Positions 23,972-37,445 are shown, counted from the stretch's first letter. The stretch: DNA of 64,000 bases from Aliamphritea hakodatensis (GCF_024347195.1 NZ_AP025281.1:868001-932000); one strand, 5' to 3'. A program made the numbers and translations. Notes: generated by a model not told the origin, from the letters alone.

Positions 23972-25696
23972 TCAGTTGTGCAGCTTTTGAGTGTACATAT
24001 GTTCGATCTGATCACGGGTAATGATACCGGCGATCTGCTGATTCAGGTGGCAGACGTAAAGGGCATCCAACTGATCGTGATTCATTTTGTCCAGCGCATC
24101 TTTCAGGCTTGCCTTGATACTCAGTGGTGCAACATCCCTGCGAAGCGCCGGGATTTCCATCAGATCGATATCCTGGTCTGCGTCCTCCGGGTGTTCGCTG
24201 ATATAGGCTTCAAGGTCGGCGGGCAGGAGAATGCTGTCCGGTTCTTTATTGCTGAGCAGCAGCCATTGTGATTCTTGCTGTAATGCATGCTTAGCTGCCG
24301 TGAGGTTGCAGTTGAATGATAACTGGACCGTGCTTTGCAACATACTGGCTACACCTATGCGGGAGAGTGCCTGGCTCAGAGGTTCGTGCCGGTAATCCAG
24401 CCCCTGATTTTGCAGCGTGGCGAGAAAAATAGATGGCAGTTTGAACACATAGCGGACAGTGGTGCTGGCCACGACAATGGCCAGCATGCCGGGGAATATG
24501 ATATTCGGGTTGGCGGTCAGTTCCAGTAATGCAATCAGGGCGGCGAGCGGGGCGTTCAGTACGGCCCCCATCATGGCCCCCATCCCCAGCATTGCATAGA
24601 GCCCTACCTCTGAATGTTCCGGTCCGGCCATGCCGGCGGTGAGCAACGCGAAAGCTGCGCCGGTTAGCGCGCCAATGTAAAAGGTCGGACCGATCAGGCC
24701 GCCGGGGATGCCCAGCCCCAGTACAACCGGGGTCAGTAAACATTTGGCAATCAGCATGCCTATCAGGAGTGATAAGGTGAAGTTACCCTGTAATGCTTCG
24801 CTGATGGTGTCATAGCCGATGCCCATCACCTGTGGATAAAACAGTGCTGCAATGCCTGTGAGCAGACCGGCCAGCAGTAACCGGTAAGTCATCGGCCATG
24901 CTGCGCTCTTCTGGCTGTATAGCATCAGCCGCATAAAGCCTGCAGCAATAAGTGCAATGACGAAGCCCAGCAAAATCACCAGCGGTATTTCATTCAGCGA
25001 CTGGATTTGCAGGGCCGGAATGTCGAAGTCAGCATCGTGGCCGTAAACCGACTTTACCAGCAGGGCCGCCGTGACTGATGCCACCAGTACCGGCGTGAAA
25101 CCGATGACGGTGTATTCAAGCAGGATCACTTCCATCGCAAAAATAACCCCGGCCAGAGGGGTATTAAATGCGGCGGAAATAGCTGCGGCCACACCGCAGC
25201 CAACCAGTAAGCGTAATGAATTATTCGGCAGATGTAGTACCTGACCCAGCAGACTGCTGCAGGCGGCACCCAGATGTGCCGCCGGCCCTTCACGGCCAAC
25301 GGAGTGTCCGCTGAGAATGGCAACCGCTGCTGAAACAAACTGTAACCACATATTCCTGGCTGGCAGATGCCCCTGATGATAGGTCAGACGTTCCATTACA
25401 TGGACGATGCCGACCTTGCGGGTCGCCGGAGCCAGTCTGTAAAAAATAGCGGCGAGTACGATGGCGCCAAAAATGGGCAGCGCGAAGTGCAGCCAGCGGG
25501 GCAGGTCTTCAAAGTTTTCAGTGTCGCCCCCCGGCAGCCATTCAGACAGGGGGAGTTCTATAACCAGTCGAAAGGCCAGAATCAGCATGCCGGTGACCAG
25601 CCCGGAGAAGATCCCCAGAAGCACAAGTTGAGGGAGGGCTTCAGCATGAGCCAGACGGTGACGAAAATGTTCGAAGGAAAAAATGTTTTTCAGCAT
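23972..25696 (-). CDS. ClC-family chloride channel/transporter with C-terminal CBS region
   Basis: The protein of about 574 residues has the ClC selectivity motifs GHSVGREGPAAHLGA (GREGP), the Ser-equivalent GSGIP-type region as GLGIPGGLIGP, and about ten to twelve membrane helices, then a cytoplasmic tail (about 430-574) with a CBS-like end (MNHDQLDALYVCHLNQQIAGI). The GREGP glutamate suggests a proton-coupled exchanger. In the GSGIP-like segment the first loop reads LSGHSVG. Start: I take the ATG at 25696, which fits the common family N-terminus, but in-frame starts at 25732 (ATG) and 25747 (TTG) are possible and none has a clear ribosome site. It is divergent from argC. Confidence 0.88.
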   Translation of the reverse strand: MLKNIFSFEHFRHRLAHAEALPQLVLLGIFSGLVTGMLILAFRLVIELPLSEWLPGGDTENFEDLPRWLHFALPIFGAIVLAAIFYRLAPATRKVGIVHVMERLTYHQGHLPARNMWLQFVSAAVAILSGHSVGREGPAAHLGAACSSLLGQVLHLPNNSLRLLVGCGVAAAISAAFNTPLAGVIFAMEVILLEYTVIGFTPVLVASVTAALLVKSVYGHDADFDIPALQIQSLNEIPLVILLGFVIALIAAGFMRLMLYSQKSAAWPMTYRLLLAGLLTGIAALFYPQVMGIGYDTISEALQGNFTLSLLIGMLIAKCLLTPVVLGLGIPGGLIGPTFYIGALTGAAFALLTAGMAGPEHSEVGLYAMLGMGAMMGAVLNAPLAALIALLELTANPNIIFPGMLAIVVASTTVRYVFKLPSIFLATLQNQGLDYRHEPLSQALSRIGVASMLQSTVQLSFNCNLTAAKHALQQESQWLLLSNKEPDSILLPADLEAYISEHPEDADQDIDLMEIPALRRDVAPLSIKASLKDALDKMNHDQLDALYVCHLNQQIAGIITRDQIEHMYTQKLHN

Positions 25697-25773
25697 TCTG
25701 CGATAGTAAAGGTCAGCGAGGATTTGTATCATGTACCACTGTATCAAACCGTGACGTGTATTGTGAGGCTAAA

Positions 25774-26805
25774 GTGGTAAAAGTAGGTATTGTCGGCGGC
25801 ACCGGTTACACCGGTGTGGAGTTACTCAGGTTATTGGCGAATCATTCTCAGGCGAAGGTTGAGGTAATTACCTCCCGATCTGAAGAAGGCGTGCGCGTTG
25901 ACGATATGTACCCAAACCTGCGCGGACACTACGATTTGCGTTTCACCGTGCCTGATGTATCGACACTGAGTCAGTGCGATGTGGTATTTTTTGCCACCCC
26001 TCATGGTGTGGCAATGAAAATGGCACCGGAGCTGGTGGCAAACGGCGTTAAGGTGATTGATCTGGGGGCAGATTTCCGGATTAAGGATCTGGAGTTGTGG
26101 TCACAGTGGTACGGTATGGAACATACCTCCCCTGAGGCGGCGGCGATGGCTGTTTACGGCCTGCCGGAAGTGAACCGTGAAGCGATTAAATCCGCACAGC
26201 TGATCGCCTGCCCGGGGTGTTACCCGACAGCCGCTCAGCTGGGTTTCCTGCCGCTGATCGAGAATAATCTGATTGATCACCGTCGTTTGATTGCTGACTG
26301 CAAGTCAGGTGTCAGTGGTGCTGGCCGTGGTGCAAATGTCGGTGCGCTGTTATGTGAAACCAGTGAAAGTATGAAAGCCTACGGGGTTTCCGGACACCGT
26401 CACCTGCCGGAAATCAAGCAGGGGCTGAGTGAAGCCGCCGGCCGGCCCGTTGGTCTGACGTTTGTGCCGCACCTGACGCCAATGATTCGCGGTATCCACG
26501 CAACCCTGTATGCTACGCTGAAAGATCCGGTGGATGGTTTGCAGGAACTGTTTGAAGCGCGGTATGCCAATGAGCCGTTTGTGGATGTGATGCCTGCAGG
26601 AAGCCACCCGGAAACCCGCAGTGTGAAAGGTGCCAATATCTGCCGGATCAGTGTTTTCCGTCCGCAAAACGATGACACTGTGGTGGTTCTGTCTGCTATC
26701 GACAACCTGGTAAAAGGTGCGGCGGGTCAGGCCATCCAGAATATGAACATTATGTGCGGTATCGCGGAAAATGAAGGTCTGCGTGCTGTCGGTATGATGC
26801 CATAA
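25774..26805 (+). CDS. argC: N-acetyl-gamma-glutamyl-phosphate reductase
   Basis: The 343-residue enzyme reduces N-acetylglutamyl phosphate with NADPH in arginine synthesis. It starts with the nucleotide-binding motif VGIVGGTGYTG, has the active-site cysteine in IACPGCYPTA, and the KSGVSGAGRG and GHRHLPEI motifs. The GTG start at 25774 has a TGAGG site 5 bases upstream; an in-frame GTG at 25756 would add six residues without family support. Long-type ArgC is usual in gammaproteobacteria. erpA follows after 133 bases, the same order as in Pseudomonas. Confidence 0.95.
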   Translation: MVKVGIVGGTGYTGVELLRLLANHSQAKVEVITSRSEEGVRVDDMYPNLRGHYDLRFTVPDVSTLSQCDVVFFATPHGVAMKMAPELVANGVKVIDLGADFRIKDLELWSQWYGMEHTSPEAAAMAVYGLPEVNREAIKSAQLIACPGCYPTAAQLGFLPLIENNLIDHRRLIADCKSGVSGAGRGANVGALLCETSESMKAYGVSGHRHLPEIKQGLSEAAGRPVGLTFVPHLTPMIRGIHATLYATLKDPVDGLQELFEARYANEPFVDVMPAGSHPETRSVKGANICRISVFRPQNDDTVVVLSAIDNLVKGAAGQAIQNMNIMCGIAENEGLRAVGMMP

Positions 26806-26938
26806 TAAAAGACAGAACTGTGCCAGCGGTGACGGGGTCGGGAAAATACTTGACCTCTTTACTGGGTTAAGCGGATAATGCCGTCCAGATTAACAGGGCC
26901 TTGAGCCAGGCCTGTGAAAGAATGTGAGTGAGGTAGCT

Positions 26939-27289
26939 ATGTCAGAATCAACGTATCAGGAGCCAACGATGGCTTTCACTGATTCGGCTGCAGCTAAGGT
27001 GAAGAGCCTTATTCAGGAAGAGCAGAACGACGACCTGAAACTGCGTGTGTATATTACCGGTGGCGGCTGTGCCGGGTTCTCTTATGGTTTTACCTTTGAT
27101 GATGCAATGGCTGAAGATGACACTGCGATCGAAAACGATGGTGTAACCATGGTTGTGGATCCGATGAGCTTTCAGTATCTGGCGGGCGCAGAAGTGGATT
27201 ATAAAGAAGGGTTGGCCGGATCTCAGTTTGTGATTAACAATCCAAACGCAACGACTACCTGCGGCTGTGGATCATCTTTCTCTATCTGA
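26939..27289 (+). CDS. erpA: Iron-sulfur cluster insertion protein ErpA
   Basis: The 116-residue A-type carrier holds the three cluster cysteines of the family: GGGCAG and the C-terminal TTCGCGSSF. It delivers Fe-S clusters to apo-enzymes, including IspG/IspH in isoprenoid synthesis. Start: ATG at 26939 has a GTGAGG site 5 bases upstream; an in-frame GTG at 26924 is less likely. A terminator lies 16 bases after the stop. Confidence 0.95.
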   Translation: MSESTYQEPTMAFTDSAAAKVKSLIQEEQNDDLKLRVYITGGGCAGFSYGFTFDDAMAEDDTAIENDGVTMVVDPMSFQYLAGAEVDYKEGLAGSQFVINNPNATTTCGCGSSFSI

Positions 27290-27304
27290 TCCGCAATTTA
27301 CCGT

Positions 27305-27336
27305 AAAAAAAACCGCGACTTGGTCGCGGTTTTTTT
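27305..27336. terminator. Bidirectional terminator between erpA and anmK
   Basis: ACCGCGAC (27312-27319) pairs with GTCGCGGT (27323-27330) around TTG, with flanking A8 and T-run that lengthen the stem. It serves both convergent genes. Confidence 0.92.
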
Positions 27337-27357
27337 ATGTCTGAATAAAAGCACGGA

Positions 27358-28464
27358 TTAAGCAGGATAAATTGCCCCGAGTATCCGGTAGCCGGATGCG
27401 CCGGTCACGGTTGGCATGTTCCCCGGCAGATTCTCCAGAGTCTGTTTGGCAAGCCAGGCGAATGCCACGGCTTCAACCCAGTCAGGGTGCAGATTCAGTG
27501 CGGCAGTCGTTGCCACCGTGTAACCGGGCAGGAGGGCCTGAATCCGTTGCTGTAAATGCCGGTTATGACTCCCCCCGCCACACAGATAGACCTCTGCTGT
27601 TTCAAGCCCGTGGGAACGGATTGCCATCGCAATGCTGGTGGCGGTCAGTTCGGCGAGGGTTGCCTGTACATCGGTGTTGTTGGGTGCCTGATCAAGCAGT
27701 GTCAGCATTCGCTGGATCCAGATCAGGTTAAATTGCTCGCGGCCGGTACTCTTGGGGGCGGGCTCATGGAAAAACGGCAGTGACAGCATCTGTTCAAGTA
27801 ACTGCGGAATAACATTTCCCTGAGCGGCCCAGTTTCCGTTCCTGTCGTAACTCAGTTGCTGATGTTCATGAATCCAGCTGTCCATTAACACGTTGCCCGG
27901 ACCTGTGTCGTAGCCAAGAACCTCAGCATCAGGGCAGGCAGGTAATACCGTCAGGTTGGCCATACCGCCAATATTGACAATGACCCGGTTGGTCTCAGGA
28001 CTGTGAAACAGGGCATTATGAAAAGCCGGTACCAGTGGTGCGCCCTGACCGCCTGCGGCCATATCCCGGCGGCGGAAATCGGCAATTGTCATAATGCCTG
28101 TGTGTTCGGCAATCGTATTCGGGTCGCCGCTTTGCAGGGTGAAGTGGTGTTCAGGGCGGTGGCGGATTGTCTGGCCGTGGCTGCCAATCGCGCGAATGTC
28201 AGCATGGGCTAATTTGTGTTTGGCCAACAGGTTATTGCTGGCACCGGCGAAGGCTTTACCCAGATCAAGATCAAGCATACCAAGGCGATCAATTTCATTG
28301 TCCCCCGGCGCCAGCAAACTGCGAATGTTCTGGTTGAGGGATTCGGGGAGGGTTTCGCTGTGGGTGCCCAGAAGTCTGAAGTGAGGTTCGAAGCTCACTG
28401 CAACAGCATCAATTCCATCCAGGCTGGTGCCGGACATTAAACCAATATAAACGGATGCCGGCAT
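27358..28464 (-). CDS. anmK: Anhydro-N-acetylmuramic acid kinase
   Basis: The 368-residue ASKHA kinase opens and phosphorylates 1,6-anhydro-MurNAc from wall turnover to MurNAc-6-phosphate. Motifs: YIGLMSGTSLDGIDAV (phosphate 1), IGSHGQTIRHRP, VNIGGMANLT, GYDTGPGNVLMD and the adenosine motif YLCGGGSHN. An AGGGA site precedes the ATG. It is followed (upstream on the chromosome) by an M23 peptidase gene in the same direction; both serve peptidoglycan turnover. AmgK and MurU at the end of the window complete the later recycling steps. Confidence 0.95.
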   Translation of the reverse strand: MPASVYIGLMSGTSLDGIDAVAVSFEPHFRLLGTHSETLPESLNQNIRSLLAPGDNEIDRLGMLDLDLGKAFAGASNNLLAKHKLAHADIRAIGSHGQTIRHRPEHHFTLQSGDPNTIAEHTGIMTIADFRRRDMAAGGQGAPLVPAFHNALFHSPETNRVIVNIGGMANLTVLPACPDAEVLGYDTGPGNVLMDSWIHEHQQLSYDRNGNWAAQGNVIPQLLEQMLSLPFFHEPAPKSTGREQFNLIWIQRMLTLLDQAPNNTDVQATLAELTATSIAMAIRSHGLETAEVYLCGGGSHNRHLQQRIQALLPGYTVATTAALNLHPDWVEAVAFAWLAKQTLENLPGNMPTVTGASGYRILGAIYPA

Positions 28465-28493
28465 CTTTAGTCCCTGAAAGTGTGTGTCTGCGT

Positions 28494-29933
28494 TTAGTTG
28501 GCAGTCGAGGCTAACTGAGTCGCTTTGTAAGTCTCAAGTTTAGCAATTACGTCCGAAGCAACTTCGTCAAACAGCTTACGCTCAGATTTCGGTACCGGGT
28601 TAGCCTGCGGTAACTTCACCGTCTGAGAGTTTTTGTGAACGCCATTAACGCGGAACTCATAATGCAGGTGCGGACCGGAAGACAGGCCGGTTGAGCCTAC
28701 GTAGCCAATAACCTGTCCCTGCTTAACCCGGCTGCCCACTTTCTGGCCTTTTTTGAATTTAGACATGTGTGCATACAGCGTTGTGATATTGCCGCCGTGC
28801 TGAACGATAACCGCATTACCGTAACCGCCTTTTTTACCGCGCCAGATGATTTTGCCGTCACCGGATGTTTTGATCGGTGTGCCGGTACGGGCTGCGTAAT
28901 CGGTGCCTCTGTGTGGGCGGGTAGTTTTCAGGACCGGGTGCTTACGCTTCAGGTTAAAGCGGGAGCTGATGCGGGCAAAATCGATAGGCGTACGTAAAAA
29001 GGCTTTGCGCATGCTCTTGCCGTCCGGCGTGTAATAGCTGCTTTTGCCCTTACTGTCGGTAAAGCGTAATGCGGTAAACATATCGCCACGGTTAGTGAAC
29101 TGGGCGGAAAGAATATTGCCTTCACCGATCATTTTGCCGTCGAGAAACTTTTCTTCATATACAAGGCTGAATGAATCACCTTTGCGGATATCCAGCGCAA
29201 AGTCGATATCCCAACCGAAAATGGCGGCCAGTTCCATGATCATGCGGCTAGATAAACCGGCCTGTTGTGCATCCAGGAACAGTGAATTGTTAATCGTGCC
29301 GGTAACAAAGCGTTGCAGGGTTTCAGGCTTGCGGGTTACTTCTTCAAGAATATAGCTGTCTTTGGTCTTAGTAATAACCGCTGTATCCAGCTGGCTTTTA
29401 ACATGGCGTAACTGTACAAGCTGATCATCTTTAATCAGAAAGCTCAGGGTCTGGCCCGGGTAAATTCGTGAAAGCGCCTTGCTCTCTTTGACTGCGTTGG
29501 TAACACGGTAAACATCCGTGGCGGTCAGGCCGGCTTTAATGAATATTCCGGAAAGGCTGTCACCGTTGCTGACCTTGAAGTCCTGCCATTCGTCTTCAAG
29601 GGGGACGGCTTCCACGACCATGCGTTCTGGCTGAGGCGCATCGGTTTCTGTTGCCGGTGTGGCTGAGCCTGCTGCGGGCGGCTTGGCTGCGGTCTCGGCA
29701 AGGGCCAGTTGTAACTCAGTCTGTGCAGCAGTGACGGCAATATCATTCTCTTCGAGAATGCCGGTCACCGCGCTGGCAGTATCTTCGTTGATGGTAACTG
29801 GCAGAGTCTGTGTCTGTTGAGCATTGCTTTCTGGCAGAAAGACCAGAGTGGTGCCGATAACCAGAGTACAAATGGCAACAGCAGCCAGATGTGTCGTAGG
29901 AAAAAACTTAGCAATGTGCCGAACTGTACCCAA
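28494..29933 (-). CDS. M23-family peptidoglycan endopeptidase with OapA/LysM-like domain (MepM-like)
   Basis: The protein of about 479 residues has one N-terminal membrane anchor (about residues 14-33), a disordered linker, an OapA/LysM-like carbohydrate-binding region (about 130-220; the NGDSLSGIFIKAGLTATDVY block) and a C-terminal LytM/M23 zinc peptidase with HRGTDYAARTG and GPHLHYEFRVNG, whose His/Asp and HLH supply the metal site. It cuts cross-links in the periplasm during wall growth. I chose the TTG at 29933 because a GGGGAG site lies 9 bases upstream; another TTG at 29981 would add 16 residues. It sits next to anmK, a pairing common in pseudomonads. Confidence 0.88.
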   Translation of the reverse strand: MGTVRHIAKFFPTTHLAAVAICTLVIGTTLVFLPESNAQQTQTLPVTINEDTASAVTGILEENDIAVTAAQTELQLALAETAAKPPAAGSATPATETDAPQPERMVVEAVPLEDEWQDFKVSNGDSLSGIFIKAGLTATDVYRVTNAVKESKALSRIYPGQTLSFLIKDDQLVQLRHVKSQLDTAVITKTKDSYILEEVTRKPETLQRFVTGTINNSLFLDAQQAGLSSRMIMELAAIFGWDIDFALDIRKGDSFSLVYEEKFLDGKMIGEGNILSAQFTNRGDMFTALRFTDSKGKSSYYTPDGKSMRKAFLRTPIDFARISSRFNLKRKHPVLKTTRPHRGTDYAARTGTPIKTSGDGKIIWRGKKGGYGNAVIVQHGGNITTLYAHMSKFKKGQKVGSRVKQGQVIGYVGSTGLSSGPHLHYEFRVNGVHKNSQTVKLPQANPVPKSERKLFDEVASDVIAKLETYKATQLASTAN

Positions 29934-30151
29934 AGTCCTGTGCTCCCCTTGTATAACGCAGTCTGCCGGTAGTATATCCAATGAAATGCCCGTTGGCTAA
30001 ACCTGGGATTCCATATTGGTGAAAAAGTTCTTTATTTGAGAGATTTATGGCCTGTTTGGCGAATAAATAGCCGGATTTAAGTTGTCTGCAACAAAAGCTG
30101 AGGTAAAATAGCCGGCCTAATTTTATCTAATGCAACCGGAAGAAAGCGGCA

Positions 30152-31462
30152 ATGACAGAAAAAACGTTGTTACAGGACCTGAATGCGCGTGGCTTAATCG
30201 CGCAGATGACCAGCGAAGAAGAGCTGGAAAAACACCTGGCAGAAGGTTCTGTTACGCTTTATTGTGGCTTTGATCCGACCGCAGACAGCCTGCATATCGG
30301 CAGCCTGGTACCGTTATTAGCGCTGAAGCGTTTTCAGCAGGCAGGTCATAAACCGTTAGCGCTGGTAGGCGGAGCGACCGGTCTTATCGGTGATCCGAGC
30401 TTTAAAGCTCAGGAGCGTAAACTTAATGATGACCAGACCGTCGGTAACTGGGTTGAAAAACTGAAGGCTCAGGTCAGTCAGTTTATTGATTTTGATGCTG
30501 CAGAAAACCCGGCAGAAGTTGTCAATAACCTGGACTGGACCAAAGATATGGACATCCTGACATTCCTGCGGGATGTCGGTAAGCATTTCTCCGTAAACCA
30601 GATGATTGCCAAAGAATCAGTTAAGCAGCGGATTGACCGTGAAGGTGAAGGTATCTCCTTTACTGAATTCACCTACATGATTCTGCAATCTTATGACTTC
30701 CAGCAGTTAAATAAGTCGCATGACTGTACGCTGCAGATTGGCGGTTCAGACCAGTGGGGTAATATCACCGGGGGTACTGAACTGACACGCCGGATGAACG
30801 GTAATAAAGCATACGGTCTGACCCTGCCGCTGATCACCAAGTCTGACGGAACCAAGTTCGGTAAAACTGAAAGTGGCACGATCTGGTTATCGGCCAACAA
30901 AACATCGCCGTATGCTTTCTACCAGTTCTGGCTGCAAACTGCTGATGCAGATGTGTACCGCTTCCTGAAATACTTCACTTTCCTCTCTATTGAAGACATT
31001 GAGCGTATCGAAGCGGAAGACGCTGCGGCTCAGGGGCGTCCTCAGGCGCAGGGCATTCTGGCGGAAGAAGTTACCCGTCTGGTACACGGCGAAGCCGGTT
31101 TAACAGCTGCCAAGCGTATTACCGGTGCGCTGTTCAGTGGTGACCTGTCTGACCTGAGTGCTGATGATTTAAGTCAGTTGGCGCAGGACGGGATGCCATC
31201 CAGTTCATTTGAAGAAATGATGGCTGCGGACAGTGCTGTATTTGAGCAGCCGCTGACTCAGTTATTATCGCAGGCTGATATGGGGAACGGTAAGCAAATT
31301 AAAGATGCTCTGCAGCGTAATGCTGTACTGGTAAATGGTGAAAGCCTGGGAATGGATGCGAATATGAATGCAGCAGGCATTTTCAGTCAGGCCAATGCGA
31401 TGCACGGTAAGTTCTTCATGGTGAAGGTAGGTAAGAAGAAGCATCACCTGTTTTACTACTGA
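30152..31462 (+). CDS. tyrS: Tyrosyl-tRNA synthetase
   Basis: The 436-residue class I synthetase charges tRNA-Tyr. It has the HIGH-type motif HIGS (DSLHIGSLVPLL), the tyrosine-pocket region YDFQQL and QIGGSDQWGNI, the KMSKS-type motif KFGKT, and a C-terminal S4 RNA-binding domain (about 370-436). The KFGKT form and length fit the TyrS class of E. coli/Pseudomonas. A GGAAGAAAG site precedes the ATG. It is the last gene before the rrn operon, as in several gammaproteobacteria, and has its own terminator. Confidence 0.96.
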   Translation: MTEKTLLQDLNARGLIAQMTSEEELEKHLAEGSVTLYCGFDPTADSLHIGSLVPLLALKRFQQAGHKPLALVGGATGLIGDPSFKAQERKLNDDQTVGNWVEKLKAQVSQFIDFDAAENPAEVVNNLDWTKDMDILTFLRDVGKHFSVNQMIAKESVKQRIDREGEGISFTEFTYMILQSYDFQQLNKSHDCTLQIGGSDQWGNITGGTELTRRMNGNKAYGLTLPLITKSDGTKFGKTESGTIWLSANKTSPYAFYQFWLQTADADVYRFLKYFTFLSIEDIERIEAEDAAAQGRPQAQGILAEEVTRLVHGEAGLTAAKRITGALFSGDLSDLSADDLSQLAQDGMPSSSFEEMMAADSAVFEQPLTQLLSQADMGNGKQIKDALQRNAVLVNGESLGMDANMNAAGIFSQANAMHGKFFMVKVGKKKHHLFYY

Positions 31463-31491
31463 TACAGTTACAGTGATTAACTGATCTACAG

Positions 31492-31519
31492 AAAACGCAG
31501 CCGAAGGCTGCGTTTTTTT
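31492..31519 (+). terminator. Rho-independent terminator after tyrS
   Basis: AAAACGCAGCC (31492-31502) pairs with GGCTGCGTTTT (31506-31516) around GAA, followed by T-run. Confidence 0.92.
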
Positions 31520-31606
31520 ATGCCTGCTGTTTAGCTATATAAGTTGTGCCGGAACAGGTACTTGTTGCAGCGCAAAAACTAATTTCAGCTTTCTGCAAGA
31601 AGCCTG

Positions 31607-31634
31607 TTGACACTTTTGGCTGCGTCCCTATAAT
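31607..31634 (+). promoter_or_regulatory. rrn promoter P1
   Basis: TTGACA (31607-31612) and TATAAT (31629-31634) with a 16-base spacer match sigma-70 consensus perfectly. The C-rich discriminator ACGCCCCC after the -10 box is typical of stringently controlled rRNA promoters. Confidence 0.9.
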
Positions 31635-31819
31635 ACGCCCCCACATTGAGACGCAGGGCAGCGGCAACGCAGCTAAGCAAACTTAATGAGAGTCAGAATA
31701 AGCCACTGAAAAACAAATTGTTTTGAAGTGTGAGTTAGCTGATTCGACCGGAACGAAAAAGGTGTTTTCCGGTTTTGATAAGTTCTTCGGAATTAATCAA
31801 AATCTTCTGAAAATAACCG

Positions 31820-31847
31820 TTGACTTCCACCGGGTGTTGAGTAGAAT
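31820..31847 (+). promoter_or_regulatory. rrn promoter P2
   Basis: TTGACT (31820-31825) and TAGAAT (31842-31847) with a 16-base spacer lie 213 bases after P1, followed by ACGCACC. Confidence 0.8.
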
Positions 31848-31910
31848 ACGCACCTCGCTTGAGACGACAGCAACGACGGTTACACCGGTTGCGAAAGTGG
31901 TTTTAAGCAA

Positions 31911-31922
31911 CGCTCTTTAACA
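31911..31922 (+). promoter_or_regulatory. rrn leader boxA antitermination site
   Basis: CGCTCTTTAACA matches the NusB/NusE-binding boxA of rRNA operons. Confidence 0.88.
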
Positions 31923-32094
31923 ATTTGATCAGATAATTCGTGTGGGCGCTTGTTGAGATGAAGCACAAAAGCTTTATCAAAGTAAGCAACTTTTGTCTTC
32001 GGACAAACACGTGAATTCATTTAAGATGTTTTTATGAAAGTTAGTGTAACTTTGAGCTAGATTTAAGACACCAAATTCCGGTGTCGAAAAAATT

Positions 32095-33636
<1,542 letters not shown>

Positions 33637-33699
33637 AACGATAGCGGATTCTTAGCAAGCGTTCACACGAATTATCTGATCAGTTGTAGAGTAAGTACT

Positions 33700-33775
33700 G
33701 GGGCTATAGCTCAGCTGGGAGAGCGCCTGCTTTGCACGCAGGAGGTCTGCGGTTCGATCCCGCATAGCTCCACCA
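33700..33775 (+). tRNA. tRNA-Ala (TGC), spacer tRNA
   Basis: The 76-base gene starts GGGGCTATAGCTC and ends TAGCTCCACCA with encoded CCA. The anticodon loop TTTGCAC within CTGCTTTGCACGCAG gives TGC (alanine). It lies alone in the 16S-23S spacer: only 63 bases precede it, so there is no tRNA-Ile there, unlike the common Ile-Ala pair. Confidence 0.97.
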
Positions 33776-34042
33776 TTCTTCACCCCGAAGAACGGTCAGT
33801 ACTTAAATGCTTTGTTGAGAACACAAAAGCTAATGAATAACCCTTCGGGTTTGTTGATTACCTTTTGTCTTTTTAGACAAAACGCTCTTTAACAATTTAA
33901 ATCCTGTAAAAACGAGAATTAAGTAAGACAAATGTACAAGCGCTAATCCGGCGTAAATGTATCGTTACTTCAGCGTTAACTGTTTAACAGTTGGCTATGA
34001 AGTTTTATCAGTTACTTTGAATCAGACCCTTTTGGGTTATAT
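33776..34042 (+). other. 16S-23S spacer, distal part
   Basis: The spacer after tRNA-Ala has no further tRNA. It contains a second boxA (CGCTCTTTAACA, 33883-33894) that would reload antitermination factors before 23S, and processing-stem sequences near its ends. Confidence 0.75.
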
Positions 34043-36932
<2,890 letters not shown>

Positions 36933-37104
36933 ATAACGCCAAAAGCGTTTGGTTGCAGAGAAGACGCAACATGATCAAGAACTGAAGATACATTGAAGAG
37001 CTTGCTGAAAAGCGAGACGGATTAGAGTTTGTACATTGTTTTGAAACATAAGCTTAAGACTCGGCCTGAATAAGGCACACAGGATTTAGATTGTTACCTT
37101 TTTT

Positions 37105-37224
37105 TGCTTGGCGACCATAGCGAGATGGAACCACCCGATCCCTTACCGAACTCGGAAGTGAAACGTCTTAGCGCCGATGGTAGTGTGGGGCTTCCCCATG
37201 TGAGAGTAGGTCATCGCCAAGCAC
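37105..37224 (+). rRNA. rrf: 5S ribosomal RNA
   Basis: TGCTTGGCGACCATAGCGAG at the 5' end pairs with TCGCCAAGCA at the 3' end. The central CCGAACTCGGAAGTGAAACG and GATGGTAGTGTGGGG segments match bacterial 5S. Length about 120 bases. Confidence 0.97.
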
Positions 37225-37234
37225 CTAATATGAG

Positions 37235-37266
37235 AAACCCCAGTCGCGAAGCGGCTGGGGTTTTTT
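37235..37266 (+). terminator. rrn operon terminator
   Basis: AAACCCCAG and CTGGGGTTT pair, continued by CGC-GAA-GCG at the tip, followed by six T. It lies 10 bases after 5S. Confidence 0.92.
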
Positions 37267-37335
37267 CATGTTACGAGTTTGATAATCCAGTGCTCGCATG
37301 GGGAAGTAAATAAAGAGGCGCGCTTGCGCGTTCAT

Positions 37336-37445
37336 GTCCCATGTAGAGTAGGGTAAAACCGGAATGAGACGACGCGCAGCGTTGGCCCGGTTTTACGATC
37401 AGAGCCTCCGGCTCTGGGACTTCCATCGCCAAGCATCTAATTAAG
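37336..37445 (+). pseudogene. Decayed 5S 3'-end copy split by a palindromic insert
   Basis: GTCCCATGTAGAGTAGG (37336-37352) matches the 5S segment around CCCCATGTGAGAGTAGG, and CATCGCCAAGCATCTAA (37424-37440) matches the 5S end plus flank CATCGCCAAGCACCTAA. Between them lie 71 bases absent from the intact 5S, with an inverted repeat GTAAAACCGG (37353-37362) / CCGGTTTTAC (37387-37396) and a small hairpin AGAGCC-TCC-GGCTCT (37401-37415). The upstream two thirds of the 5S are missing. Confidence 0.7.

Larger units (their letters stand above)
31520..32094 (+). other. rrn promoter and leader region
   Basis: No gene is present in these 575 bases. They hold the tandem P1 and P2 promoters, a boxA antitermination site and the 16S leader that would pair with the spacer for RNase III processing. 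A short frame at 31723-31920 is only leader sequence. Confidence 0.8.
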
